Of a stretch of 64,000 nt of DNA, positions 1-9,220 are shown piece by piece. The stretch is from positions 1-64,000 of the forward strand of contig DATGQZ010000012.1 of assembly GCA_035303945.1 (NCBI GenBank). The letters run 5' to 3'. The notes beneath the pieces were generated by a model, which saw nothing but the letters and a program-made list of their open reading frames with translations, was not told the origin of the DNA and made no database searches. Within the stretch, counting starts at the first letter, position 1, and every line of letters begins with the position of its first letter. This DNA is from DATGMS01 sp035303945. Its GTDB lineage: Bacteria > Bacteroidota > Bacteroidia > Cytophagales > Cyclobacteriaceae. The translations under genes and the position numbers were made by a program.

Positions 1-11
1 GAAGTTGAAAA

Positions 12-1517
12 TCAGTATCCTTGATTTTGGGTGAGAGCAGGATTTATCCTAATCTGATCTGCCGGTATTGGAAATAATGCCTCATGAGGCTCAAATTTGA
101 AATCTGCCGGTGAAAAGGGAATCCCAAAACGGGGTGTGGTAAGGTGGTTTTTTTCGAATTCGCCGTAGGCATTTAAGAAGGCGGCCAATTCCGTGGGCGT
201 CATGGTTCGCTTCAGATCAAACCATCTATGGTTTTCAAATGCCAATTCCAACCTGCGCTCTTTTAATACTGCAGACCTAAAGCTCGCCTGATCAAGACCG
301 CTTAAGGGCGCTAACCCAGCCCGGGATCGCACAGCATTTAAATGTTCAAAAGCCTCCGAAGTTGGACCCTGGGACTCGTTGATGGCTTCCGCTAACATCA
401 GCAATACGTCGGCATATCGCAACACCGGCCAGTTGTCATTGGTAACGCCCCTAATGGAATGAGGGTGATTGTATTTGTTAATAAAAGGAATGGCCACCCA
501 CTGTCCATCAAGGTTGGTGTATCCCTCTCTTAGGGAAACATCCTTTCGCTTATCTCCCTGTTCGTAAGCAGCAATGATGTCCAAAGTAGGAATATTCCAC
601 CCGCTACCGTTTTGCCCAGGGAAATTGATCACTGCACCGTTGGATTGGCGAGGTGCAAAGGTGTAGATAAAACCACTGTGCTCTCCTAACTGGTTGTCTC
701 CCTGAAACTGTACATCAAAAATGGATTCCTGATGATTCTTATTGGCCGGCACAAATACATCTGCATAATTGGGAAGAAGAGCATAGTCCAAATTGAGCAC
801 TTGTCGAAGCTGCGTGATCGCTTTGTCATATTCTTTGCGGGTGAGGTAAACCTTTCCCAACAAGGACAAGGCTGCCCCCTTGGTTGCCCGTCCCTTGTCT
901 GCATTCGCATAGGTAGTAGGAAGGGCATTGACAGCAAATTCCAAATCGGAAATGACCAGTTGGTAAACCGACTCTACCGGCTGTCTCGTATAGGTATAAG
1001 CTTCACTGGGGGAATTTAGCGGCTCTGTAATAATCACAACATCACCAAAGTACTGAACCAACAGGAAATAATAGTATGCTCTAATAAATTTCAACTCTCC
1101 TTCCGATCTGCGCTTAATCTCCTCCCCGGCATTGGATTCCGGAAGCTTGGCAAGCGTGGTATTCACATTGGCCAAAGCACCGTAGATGCTGTTGTACAGG
1201 CTGGTAATGTTTCCTGTAGAAGGGTTGATCTGCCAAAACTCGATGGCTTCTAAAGAAGGCCCCTGACCACGGTCTGCTTCATTAAAATGCAACGTGGTGT
1301 TGTCAGTAATAAACTCATTGTATTGCCACTGGTTGCTGATAAGAGGCTGCAACTGGCCGTACACGCCATTGACAGCTTGTATCACCTGCGTCTCGGATTT
1401 ATAGAAGTTGTCAGCAACAAGCACTGTGGGGTCAGTCTTGTTCAGGAAATCTTCGCAGGAACTCAACAGTACCACAGAAAGAGCACATGTAAGGATATAT
1501 TTAGGTTGTTTCTTCAT
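12..1517 (-). CDS. SusD/RagB family outer-membrane nutrient-binding lipoprotein
   Basis: A 501-residue SusD-like protein, the surface lipoprotein that captures ligand and forms the lid on its SusC partner. The N-terminus is a lipoprotein signal (MKKQPKYILTCALSVVLLSS then Cys at about residue 21). The TPR-like helical body carries typical SusD signatures: an early ETQVIQAVNGVYGQL segment, RAYYYFLLVQYFGDV near residue 146, and a C-terminal RYADVLLMLAEAIN / VRSRAGL / LAFENHRWFDLKR series. The natural stop lies inside the window. It starts 17 bp after the susC gene at 1535-4612 and is the second gene of that operon; what follows lies outside the window. The ligand cannot be told from sequence. 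Confidence 0.95.
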   Translation of the reverse strand: MKKQPKYILTCALSVVLLSSCEDFLNKTDPTVLVADNFYKSETQVIQAVNGVYGQLQPLISNQWQYNEFITDNTTLHFNEADRGQGPSLEAIEFWQINPSTGNITSLYNSIYGALANVNTTLAKLPESNAGEEIKRRSEGELKFIRAYYYFLLVQYFGDVVIITEPLNSPSEAYTYTRQPVESVYQLVISDLEFAVNALPTTYANADKGRATKGAALSLLGKVYLTRKEYDKAITQLRQVLNLDYALLPNYADVFVPANKNHQESIFDVQFQGDNQLGEHSGFIYTFAPRQSNGAVINFPGQNGSGWNIPTLDIIAAYEQGDKRKDVSLREGYTNLDGQWVAIPFINKYNHPHSIRGVTNDNWPVLRYADVLLMLAEAINESQGPTSEAFEHLNAVRSRAGLAPLSGLDQASFRSAVLKERRLELAFENHRWFDLKRTMTPTELAAFLNAYGEFEKNHLTTPRFGIPFSPADFKFEPHEALFPIPADQIRINPALTQNQGY

Positions 1518-1534
1518 CTTGATAATTTTTCAGG

Positions 1535-4500
1535 TTAGAATCCAATAGTAGCTCCGACAGTAAACGTTCTTGGCACCGGATACACTTCATCATCTACGCC
1601 GGGGTTGATTCCACCCCTGTTGTTGACTTCAGGATTACTGCCGGGAAAATCGGATATCAAGAACAGGTTTTCTGCGCTTACAAATAGCCTTGCGTTTTTC
1701 ATAAAGCTGTTTTTGGGAACAGTGTAGCCTAGGCTGATGTTTTTAAGCCAAATATGGCTAGCATCGTATACATAGCGTGAATTGGATTCTCTTTCCCATT
1801 TCCAGGTATTCGTAGTCGCTCCTCTTCCATCCCCGGGATTTTCTGCTGATCGCCATCTGTTGATGCCTGAACGGAGGATGTTGAATACGCCATCCATGTT
1901 CATAGTGGTCGCTTCGATATTTCGGAAAACATCGTAATCATGGGCTCCTGTGAACATCAAGCTCAAATCAAAGTTCCTATAGTCCGCACCAAGGTTGAGT
2001 GCATAGATAAACTTGGGGTGGGGGTTACCAATTTCTATCATGTCCTGCTGATCGTAGGATATCTCCCCATCACCATTGGCATCAAAATACTTATAAACAC
2101 CAGGAATTGCTCCGTCCTGTGTAGGCCAGGCATCGATCTCTTCTTGGGTATTGAAGATGCCCATCATTTTAAAGCCTGTCAGCATCCCAATTGGCCGTCC
2201 TACCCGAGACACGTTGTAGGTACTGTACATGCCTCCGTTCCAAATAGCATCTGTATCACCTTGTATGGCCAGCACCTTATTTCTGTTAAAGGAGATATTA
2301 AAATTGCTTCTGAAATTGACTTGATTGAAACGGGTTTTGTAGTCCAATGCCAACTCAATCCCACGGTTTTGGACTTTACCCACGTTGGAAATCGTACGCG
2401 TAAAACCTGAGATAACCGGAATCTCTACGGACAATAGCATATCCTTGGTGATTCTATCATAGTATTCACCGGTAAGGATCACCTTATTGTCAAACAACGC
2501 CAAATCCAAACCTATATCCAGTTGCTCTGACTGCTCCCAGCCTAAATCGGCATTGGCAAAGGCGGCCAAGATCTGACCATTGGCTATGGCATCCCCGAAA
2601 ATATAGTTGGAGGTGCCAAGGTTTGATAAACTTGTATAATTACCGATATCATTGTTGCCGGTCACCCCATAGCTCGCCCGCACTTTCAGATCCGTCAACC
2701 AATCCTTTTTAGGCATAAAGGACTCTTCGGAAATTCTCCAGCCCACGGATGCAGCGGGGAAATTCCCCCATTTGTTGTTGATACCAAATCTGGAACTACC
2801 TTCCCTTCTAAAGGATGCTGAAAGAAGGTATTTGTCTAGAAATGAATAGTTGAGGCGTGCGAAATAAGCCATCAAACTCCATGCGGCCTCTCCTGAACCT
2901 GCACTTTTCCTGATAGCGGCGTTGAGATAAGGAATTTCATCATTGGGGAACTGATCACCACTGCCTGACAGTACCTTAAAAGTTTCTTCTTGGGCCGAAA
3001 ACCCGATTAAGGCGTCAAAGCGGTGATTCTCCAAATGTTTGCTGTAAGACAGCAATTGATCAGCCGCTACATTGAGGATCTCTTGGGCTTCCTGTCGCAG
3101 GGTCGCTTCTCGAGGTGGCGGTGCATCAAAGCCTGGTCCTGCGAGGAAAGAAGGTCTAAACTCCTTTCGGGAGATATTTTCCAATTCTACATTGACAGAA
3201 GTCCTAAATTTAAAATCCTTCAGGAAGGAAAATTCCAGGTAACCATTTGACACCAGGGTATTTTTAAACAAGTCTCTGATCATGGAGCGTAACTCTTGAA
3301 CCGGATTCACGGAGCCGAATGCACCGTCTTGCCCTCCGATAAAGTCTAAGTAAGTGCCATCTTCGTTATATACCGGGTATCGGGGGTCAAGCCACAACGC
3401 CCTACCGATGGTCGCATCACGACCATACGTATTGGCAAAGTCCTCTTTGGAGCGGCTACCCGCAATATTCCATCCCATGGAGATAAAATCGTTGATCTTC
3501 CCGTCCAAATTGGCCCGCACGTTGAACCGCTGAAAACCTGTCTCTATAATGGCGCCCTGCTGGTTGAGGTAACCTACAGACAGTAACGTTCGAATATCGC
3601 CCTTTCCGGAGGAGAAGGTGATGTTATAATCTTGAAAAGCGGCATTGTCATTGGTAATTTCGTCAAACCAGTCTGTGGAATACTTCGTTTCTTCAGGATA
3701 GCGAAAGCTCAGCGGAATTTCCTCTATGGAAGGCTCTCTATTTTCATAGTAGCGGATCCTGTCTATAAAACTCTCCTTTTTGTACTGGGCAAATTCCACT
3801 CCGTTCATCATTTGGGTGCGCCTTGAATTTGGGATATGTTGCACGCCATAATTTGCTGTGAAATTCAGGTTGACTTGACCGTCTTTTGCCGATTTGGTGG
3901 TAATTAGGATCACCCCGTTTGATCCCCTGGCACCGTATATGGCTGTGGAAGCGGCATCCTTCAATACACTGATGCTTTCTATGTCGTTAGGATTTATGTT
4001 TTGTCCAATAGAACTGCCCACCGGAAAGCCATCGATCACGTATAAGGGAGCACTTCCTGCGCCGAGCGAGCCTATACCCCGTATGGTAACTTCCATATCC
4101 TGACCCGGTGTGCCGGTAGTTTGTCGCACCTGAACCCCAGCCGCCTGCCCTTGTAACAATCGGCTGGCATTGGAAACGGGCACATCACCGATAGCGGTCA
4201 TATCTATTACCGACACGGCGGAAGTAATATCAGCTCTTCTTTGGGAGCCGTAGCCCATCACCACCACTTCTCCAAGATCGCCAAAGGCTACCTTTAGTGT
4301 GATGTTGACGCTGGTCTGTCCAGGACTGAGGACTACCTCCTGGCTTTCATAGCCTATATAACTGAATACCAAGGTTTCTCCGGGGGAAGCATTAATCTGA
4401 TATGCTCCATCTAAATCGGTTACAGTTCCTCTTTGGGTTCCTTTGACAAGGACAGATATTCCGGGAACGGGATCAGACTCCCCCTCCACATTGACGTAGC

Positions 4501-4612
4501 CCGTGATAGGGCGGGAATTTTGGGCATAGGAAGCCATACTTAAGCATAAGCCGAGGCACCAGAGCACAAAGCTTTTTGTGTATAGCTTCCTGAGCGTGAT
4601 ATTGCTCTCCAT
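1535..4612 (-). CDS. SusC/RagA family TonB-linked outer-membrane receptor
   Basis: A 1025-residue SusC-type TonB-dependent transporter. In order it has a signal peptide (to about residue 30), a carboxypeptidase-regulatory-like domain (about 35-112, with PVPGISVLVKGTQRGTVTDL), the SusC linker signature VVVMGYGSQRR (about 116-126), a plug domain (about 135-240, ending YGARGSNGVILITTKSA), a 22-strand barrel, and a C-terminus ending in Phe (TVGATIGF) as expected for outer-membrane assembly. It imports ligand into the periplasm using TonB/ExbBD energy and pairs with the adjacent SusD. A tandem 10-bp repeat about 60-80 bp upstream suggests regulated transcription. Its 5' leader differs from that of the other susC genes here. 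Confidence 0.96.
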   Translation of the reverse strand: MESNITLRKLYTKSFVLWCLGLCLSMASYAQNSRPITGYVNVEGESDPVPGISVLVKGTQRGTVTDLDGAYQINASPGETLVFSYIGYESQEVVLSPGQTSVNITLKVAFGDLGEVVVMGYGSQRRADITSAVSVIDMTAIGDVPVSNASRLLQGQAAGVQVRQTTGTPGQDMEVTIRGIGSLGAGSAPLYVIDGFPVGSSIGQNINPNDIESISVLKDAASTAIYGARGSNGVILITTKSAKDGQVNLNFTANYGVQHIPNSRRTQMMNGVEFAQYKKESFIDRIRYYENREPSIEEIPLSFRYPEETKYSTDWFDEITNDNAAFQDYNITFSSGKGDIRTLLSVGYLNQQGAIIETGFQRFNVRANLDGKINDFISMGWNIAGSRSKEDFANTYGRDATIGRALWLDPRYPVYNEDGTYLDFIGGQDGAFGSVNPVQELRSMIRDLFKNTLVSNGYLEFSFLKDFKFRTSVNVELENISRKEFRPSFLAGPGFDAPPPREATLRQEAQEILNVAADQLLSYSKHLENHRFDALIGFSAQEETFKVLSGSGDQFPNDEIPYLNAAIRKSAGSGEAAWSLMAYFARLNYSFLDKYLLSASFRREGSSRFGINNKWGNFPAASVGWRISEESFMPKKDWLTDLKVRASYGVTGNNDIGNYTSLSNLGTSNYIFGDAIANGQILAAFANADLGWEQSEQLDIGLDLALFDNKVILTGEYYDRITKDMLLSVEIPVISGFTRTISNVGKVQNRGIELALDYKTRFNQVNFRSNFNISFNRNKVLAIQGDTDAIWNGGMYSTYNVSRVGRPIGMLTGFKMMGIFNTQEEIDAWPTQDGAIPGVYKYFDANGDGEISYDQQDMIEIGNPHPKFIYALNLGADYRNFDLSLMFTGAHDYDVFRNIEATTMNMDGVFNILRSGINRWRSAENPGDGRGATTNTWKWERESNSRYVYDASHIWLKNISLGYTVPKNSFMKNARLFVSAENLFLISDFPGSNPEVNNRGGINPGVDDEVYPVPRTFTVGATIGF

Positions 4613-4670
4613 ATTTAGGTGACGTTTAGGTGAATAATCTCCACCAATGTACTATATACCCATGCACAAG

Positions 4671-4690
4671 TGTATCCTGCACTATCCTGC
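4671..4690 (-). promoter_or_regulatory. Tandem 10-bp direct repeat upstream of susC (site 1)
   Basis: On the + strand two consecutive 10-bp units, tgtatcctgc and actatcctgc, are followed by tttcacc. The shared core tatcctgc repeats with exactly one helical turn, the geometry typical of OmpR/PhoB-family regulators. Related pairs occur at 12687-12706, 18219-18238 and 19819-19838, each upstream of a leftward transcription unit. The pair lies about 60-80 bp before the susC start codon. The repeat is seen directly; its role as an operator is inferred. Confidence 0.6.
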
Positions 4691-4787
4691 TTTCACCGCA
4701 CTTAAGACCCAATTTTATAAGATTTATACAATATTACATGGCAAAACCGGGCTAGCTACCGTAAATTGATTTGAGCCGACAATACAT

Positions 4788-4832
4788 GAAAAAAATAAAT
4801 CCCGGGACAACACTTTGTTCATGTCCCGGGAC
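4788..4832 (-). terminator. Rho-independent terminator closing the second SusC/SusD operon
   Basis: A perfect 10-bp stem (tcccgggaca at 4800-4809 pairing with tgtcccggga at 4822-4831) with a 12-nt loop. On the minus strand it is followed by a T-rich tract (4788-4799). It lies just after the stop of the DUF4998 gene and separates that operon from the susC gene at 4612. Confidence 0.85.
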
Positions 4833-4853
4833 TGTTCGCCTCAAGTTTTAAAA

Positions 4854-6068
4854 TTACCTGCCCCAAAAGGTGAATTCGTTGAAATTCGCGCTCAAACCTC
4901 CCCCGATGGAGCGTAACCCCACGATTCTAACATATTGATAGTTTTGAGAAGCCTGAGGAATGTCAACCTCAAAAGTGGGCTGGCTATTATCCGAAACATC
5001 CACAAGCTTTACCCAACCTTTTGCGGTTGCGTCTTTTTCCCATTCATCTAGTGGCACAGTATCAATATCAATCGTCTCTCCCTTACTAGTATCGTTTGTG
5101 ACCCAGATTTGATAGGCTGCAGGGCTTCTATCCCCACAACAGCCTTGTCTCTCATCCAGCCTAAACTTACTAAGATTAACGGCTTCGCCGAGATTGAAGC
5201 TCATTACCCATGGGTAAAGATCTTCCGCATTTTCCTGCTCGTTTTCACAACTGTGCCAGAACTCGTTTATTTCACCATCAGTAAGGCGGGCATAAGAAGA
5301 ACCGTAGCATCCATCTGAAGCATCAAACGGTAGCCGTAATGCAGAAATTAGCGATTTATCCAACATATATTCTGAGGGAAAAGACCTTTCTGAAGGTGAG
5401 GCTTCAAAATTCTCTATTGCCATCGGAGTAGGTTTAAATACACTCTGCACATGCAGTTCGCCCCCCAATCTATAACCTTCTACTATAGTAGTATTTTCTC
5501 CATTTTCTACTTCAATAGACCGCATAACCCCTGATTGGTCTTCATAGATCAACTTGGTGATTACCATATTTGGGGCCGCTTCCGACCAAGTAATTGAAGC
5601 TGTGTTCGAAAAGGCATTAATCTCGTTTATCCCTCTATTCACTAGACTATTTTGGTATTTCTCACCATAAACTTTGGCAGGAACTTCACGTCTCACTGAC
5701 TTATTGCCTGCAGCATCCATCAAGAATAAGCCAAACGTGTACTCTCCCTCGGGGATCGGTAAGTCAAAGGTAATGGTATCCTTCCCGTTCTGATTGCGCT
5801 GCACCTCAAATTCATGCGTTATTGTATTATCTGTGGAGGTTAGCAATCCGCTTTTTATTTTAGGATCAGCATTAATGGCAACCCAAAAACGGAGTTTGTC
5901 GAACCCGGCGCCTACCAATACTGTATCTGCCGCGCCTACGTAGATCGTTTCGCCCTCCTTTACGAAATCATCAAAAGTTTCTCTATTGGTTTCACAAGCT
6001 AAGAAGATGGTTAACAACGCCATTAACCCCAACGAAGTGCGACTTATAGCTATTTTCTGTTTTTTCAT
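4854..6068 (-). CDS. DUF4998 lipoprotein with C-terminal discoidin-like (F5/8 type C) domain
   Basis: About 404 residues from the ATG at 6068 (MKKQKIAISRTSLG). An in-frame ATG at 6074 overlaps the upstream stop as ATGA and is equally possible, since no Shine-Dalgarno decides. A lipoprotein signal ends at LTIFLAC. The first half is DUF4998-like (KLRFWVAINADPKIKSG, then IPEGEYTFGLFLMDAAGNKSV and KVYGEKYQ). The second half resembles a galactose-binding/discoidin fold (LSKFRLDERQGCCGDRSPA, then YQYVRIVGLRSIGGG) and matches the C-terminus of the neighbour at 6071-7279. It is probably a surface-exposed accessory glycan-binding protein for the SusC/SusD pair; the ligand is unknown. Last gene of its operon, followed by a strong terminator. 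Confidence 0.85.
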   Translation of the reverse strand: MKKQKIAISRTSLGLMALLTIFLACETNRETFDDFVKEGETIYVGAADTVLVGAGFDKLRFWVAINADPKIKSGLLTSTDNTITHEFEVQRNQNGKDTITFDLPIPEGEYTFGLFLMDAAGNKSVRREVPAKVYGEKYQNSLVNRGINEINAFSNTASITWSEAAPNMVITKLIYEDQSGVMRSIEVENGENTTIVEGYRLGGELHVQSVFKPTPMAIENFEASPSERSFPSEYMLDKSLISALRLPFDASDGCYGSSYARLTDGEINEFWHSCENEQENAEDLYPWVMSFNLGEAVNLSKFRLDERQGCCGDRSPAAYQIWVTNDTSKGETIDIDTVPLDEWEKDATAKGWVKLVDVSDNSQPTFEVDIPQASQNYQYVRIVGLRSIGGGLSANFNEFTFWGR

Positions 6069-6070
6069 AA

Positions 6071-7279
6071 TCATTCGTTGATTTGGCCCCAAAAATTAAT
6101 TTCCATAATGTGCATGAACTTACCGGTGGACCAGGACTCCAAATTGACAAACCTGATGTAACGTACAGGTGGAGCTTCAATGGGAAATTCAAATTCCTCG
6201 CCGGAGGCAGCTTGGGCAACATCTTCCGCACTATTACTTCCTATTGCTCCGCCAGAAGGCTTGATTACTTCCCCATTTTCAATCAATTTCGTCCATCCAT
6301 CAAAGGAGGCTCCATTGTCAGAAGGCAACTCATTAATTCCCCAGACCTCAAAAAAACGGGGGTTGCCATGGGTATAAATCCATTCTCCCTGCCTTTGCCA
6401 AAATTTAAACCTACTGAGTTTGGCAAGCACGCCAAGATCCATTGTAAACATATGGAAGCCTTCGGTATAGGGAGGTATAACTGCGCCAGGCAATCCTTGG
6501 GCGGTGTGAAATCCTGAGCCATCAATGGATCCATTCCAGAGATTTGGCTTCGTCCATCCAAAAGCCGCAGGCTCATCACCTGACAGGTTAACATCCCTGA
6601 ATCTCTCTAAATCCAGCAATATTTCCTCCAGCGGGGTTCTCTCTGCGGTCAACATTTCCGTGGAATTATCCCATCTGTCGATGGCTGCAACTCCAAATTT
6701 GGCATTTGCGGGCGGAAAGCCTCGAAAAGTCTGATGGGTCCTCTTATCATCACTGATAAACACTGACTGTCTATAGATCATATTTCCCTTTTCATCTTCA
6801 GTGTAGAGAAGCAATTCAGCGGAAATCTTATCCTCATTGTTGTAGTTAAGCCTTACTCCACCAAAATCCTCAACCAGCTCAAAGCTGTTGAATAGCTTAT
6901 CTACCGGAGCCATTTCAGGATTGATCGTGACAAATACAGAGGTTGACCTGTTGTTGCTTCGATCAACTGCTACCAATTCCACCTCTTGTGGCCGGACCTG
7001 TCTAAGTCCTTGGACCTCAACATGATTCTTGAAAATGGAAGATTTAGCGGTGACCTGCTTTCCATTATCCAATTTATATATAGCCTCCACTAATAAAGCG
7101 TCTTCATCATCGGGAACTTTGTACGCTATTCTGGCTCCGCCCGGTAAATTGGTCACAGTCACTTCCGATACGGGCGAGGGAGGAGTATCATCTTTGACTA
7201 AAGGTCCCCGCTCCATCTCTTGTTCACATGCGATGAGCACAAATACGAGCCCCATCAGCAAACATTTATAGATATTCAT
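6071..7279 (-). CDS. DUF4959/DUF5126/DUF5000 surface lipoprotein
   Basis: A 402-residue lipoprotein (signal MNIYKCLLMGLVFVLIAC, lipidated Cys 18). Residues about 28-125 match DUF4959 (DDTPPSPVSEVTVTNLPGG, a fibronectin-III-like fold). A second beta-domain follows (about 130-215, DUF5126-like, FELVEDFGGVRLNYNN). The C-terminal about 170 residues are DUF5000 / discoidin-like (LSKFKFWQRQGEWIY, PPVRYIRFVNLESWS, MHIMEINFWGQ). This arrangement is common directly downstream of SusC/SusD pairs and is taken to be an accessory surface glycan-binding protein. The gene begins 26 bp after susD and is translationally coupled to the DUF4998 gene. Confidence 0.9.
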   Translation of the reverse strand: MNIYKCLLMGLVFVLIACEQEMERGPLVKDDTPPSPVSEVTVTNLPGGARIAYKVPDDEDALLVEAIYKLDNGKQVTAKSSIFKNHVEVQGLRQVRPQEVELVAVDRSNNRSTSVFVTINPEMAPVDKLFNSFELVEDFGGVRLNYNNEDKISAELLLYTEDEKGNMIYRQSVFISDDKRTHQTFRGFPPANAKFGVAAIDRWDNSTEMLTAERTPLEEILLDLERFRDVNLSGDEPAAFGWTKPNLWNGSIDGSGFHTAQGLPGAVIPPYTEGFHMFTMDLGVLAKLSRFKFWQRQGEWIYTHGNPRFFEVWGINELPSDNGASFDGWTKLIENGEVIKPSGGAIGSNSAEDVAQAASGEEFEFPIEAPPVRYIRFVNLESWSTGKFMHIMEINFWGQINE

Positions 7280-7305
7280 AGTTTGTTAATGTTATATTTT
7301 GAGTC

Positions 7306-9210
7306 TTACCACCCAGGATTTTGTATCAAATTAGAGTTGGCGATTAGATCAGCCTCAGCGATAGGCCATAGATAATCCCGGTTTAGAAATTTATAGGATC
7401 CGACATTAACCACGTTGTAATAGGTGTCTGTAGTCTCGCCTTCTACGTTCCACGCCTGGATATCGCCGTTGAGAAACTCAGATGCCCGTTTCCATCTGCG
7501 AAGATCCCAGAATCTCTGCCCCTCAAATACGAGTTCTATCATTCTTTCATCCTGAATAATATCCCGCATACCTTCTACTGTAGTAGGCTTTGCGGGTTGG
7601 TTGGAGTGACGCGACCACGATTCAACCACACCGGCCAGCCCCGCCCTTTCCCTCACTTTGTCGATCCACTCATAAGCAGCACCAGGACCTACGGACTCAT
7701 TAAGGGATTCTGCATATAAGAGATAGAGATCAGCAAGACGCACCACAGGAAAGGGATAGGATCGGCTTGTATAGGAAGAACCGGAAGTAGATTGAACATT
7801 TTCGAAGTAAACTAATTTTTTTGCCCAATAACCACTTTGCGACCATCTGTTCGCATCCAGCCTCCCTGCCTTTTGGCCCTTTTTACCTTCCACTATCAAT
7901 GCATCATCATCTCCTTTCACGCCATGGCCAAACCAGATCCCCCCATCGAAACCCAATGAAGCATAAAAACGAACTTCTCTATTCAAGTTAAGTTTGGCCG
8001 TTTCAAACCCGGGACGGACGTAGTGCTTATGCATGATATCTGCTTTGCCAATCTTATATCTGTTTTGATAATCGTAATTAACATCCTCATCTATCGGCAC
8101 GCCATTTTCAGAATAGAACATTTCCGCAATTTTTAAAGGAGGGGACCACCATGATTGCGTGCTTTCTCTACTCTCCGCCGTCAGACCAGGCGCAATCTTA
8201 GCCTGAGCCCAGCTCTGCAATTCACCTCCAATGGGACTATTAGAACCTCCCCATACAATCTCGTCATTCCACCTTTCGGTGATGCTGCCCCGAATATTCA
8301 TTTTGAGTACAGTAGTATCCGACCAATCCGAAGGCGGTCCTTCAAATGTATAGAGTTTATGTCCAGCTTGATGGGCCATCTCTATTGCTTGACGACAAGC
8401 CTCTGCTGCCCTCTCCCATTTACTTTCATCATAAATTGTACTAATGAGCTGTCTGCCATCTTTGTCTACAAATCCATTATAGTCGGAATTCCCGTTAAAC
8501 AGAGGGCTAGCTACAGTCACTAATGCCCTAGCTTTAATGGCGGCCGCCATAGGCGCAGTAGCTCTTCCCAATTCCAACCCGCGGTCCTGGATGACCAGCG
8601 GAAGGTTAGGAATTGCCTCGTCAAGTAACTCCACAATGTACTCTAAGACCTCATCTACTGGATCTCTGCTTACCCTTACGGCGTCCACCCCACTGCTTAC
8701 TTCAATATTCTCTCTAATAATGGGAATGGGGCCGTACATCCGCATCAAATAAAAGTGGAAGTAGGCTTTCAGAAATTTTGCTTCCGCAATCCACTTAATC
8801 CGTTCATCTTCCTTTAGATCAAAAGGTTTGTCGATATTTGCCAAAAAAATATTGCAATCCCTCAAGGCGATAAAGAGATTTTTCACCGTACCCGTATTTC
8901 CCCAATAACCCAGACTGGGGCTTGTAACATTCTGTCCTCCACGGGAAATACGACGAGCTGGCCAATCACGAGACACATTGTCGTTTACAGAAATTTCATC
9001 GCCCGCTGCCAATGCCGGATTATTGGTGCTGGCATAAGGCGGGAGATAGCTATATAATGTAGCTAAGAATCTTAACGAGCTCTCCCTCGTTTCAAATGCA
9101 TCCTCAATTACAGCGATATTGTCTGGGACAACATCTATATACTGTCCGCAGGATCCCATATAAAAGATCAATAGAAAGGATGCGGAAAATCTTATGATTT
9201 TATTTTTCAT
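7306..9210 (-). CDS. SusD/RagB family outer-membrane nutrient-binding lipoprotein
   Basis: A 634-residue SusD homologue, long for the family. The lipoprotein signal ends MGSC (Cys about residue 22) and is followed by GQYIDVVPDNIAVIEDAFETR, a usual SusD N-terminus. Other hallmarks are AKFLKAYFHFYLMRMYGPIPI, FPVVRLADLYLLYAESLNE, YEWIDKVRERAGL and LVFEGQRFWDLRRW. It ends NLIQNPGW, as many SusD proteins do. The gene starts 10 bp after its susC (9221-12466). It should bind the same ligand as that receptor at the cell surface. It differs strongly from the SusD at 12-1517, so the two pairs probably take different substrates. Confidence 0.95.
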   Translation of the reverse strand: MKNKIIRFSASFLLIFYMGSCGQYIDVVPDNIAVIEDAFETRESSLRFLATLYSYLPPYASTNNPALAAGDEISVNDNVSRDWPARRISRGGQNVTSPSLGYWGNTGTVKNLFIALRDCNIFLANIDKPFDLKEDERIKWIAEAKFLKAYFHFYLMRMYGPIPIIRENIEVSSGVDAVRVSRDPVDEVLEYIVELLDEAIPNLPLVIQDRGLELGRATAPMAAAIKARALVTVASPLFNGNSDYNGFVDKDGRQLISTIYDESKWERAAEACRQAIEMAHQAGHKLYTFEGPPSDWSDTTVLKMNIRGSITERWNDEIVWGGSNSPIGGELQSWAQAKIAPGLTAESRESTQSWWSPPLKIAEMFYSENGVPIDEDVNYDYQNRYKIGKADIMHKHYVRPGFETAKLNLNREVRFYASLGFDGGIWFGHGVKGDDDALIVEGKKGQKAGRLDANRWSQSGYWAKKLVYFENVQSTSGSSYTSRSYPFPVVRLADLYLLYAESLNESVGPGAAYEWIDKVRERAGLAGVVESWSRHSNQPAKPTTVEGMRDIIQDERMIELVFEGQRFWDLRRWKRASEFLNGDIQAWNVEGETTDTYYNVVNVGSYKFLNRDYLWPIAEADLIANSNLIQNPGW

Positions 9211-9220
9211 GTTCTAAAAT

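Noticed and set aside
1940..2410. A 156-codon open frame on the + strand inside susC
   Set aside because: It is antisense to a clear SusC barrel and its translation shows no domain or signal; a shadow of the real gene.
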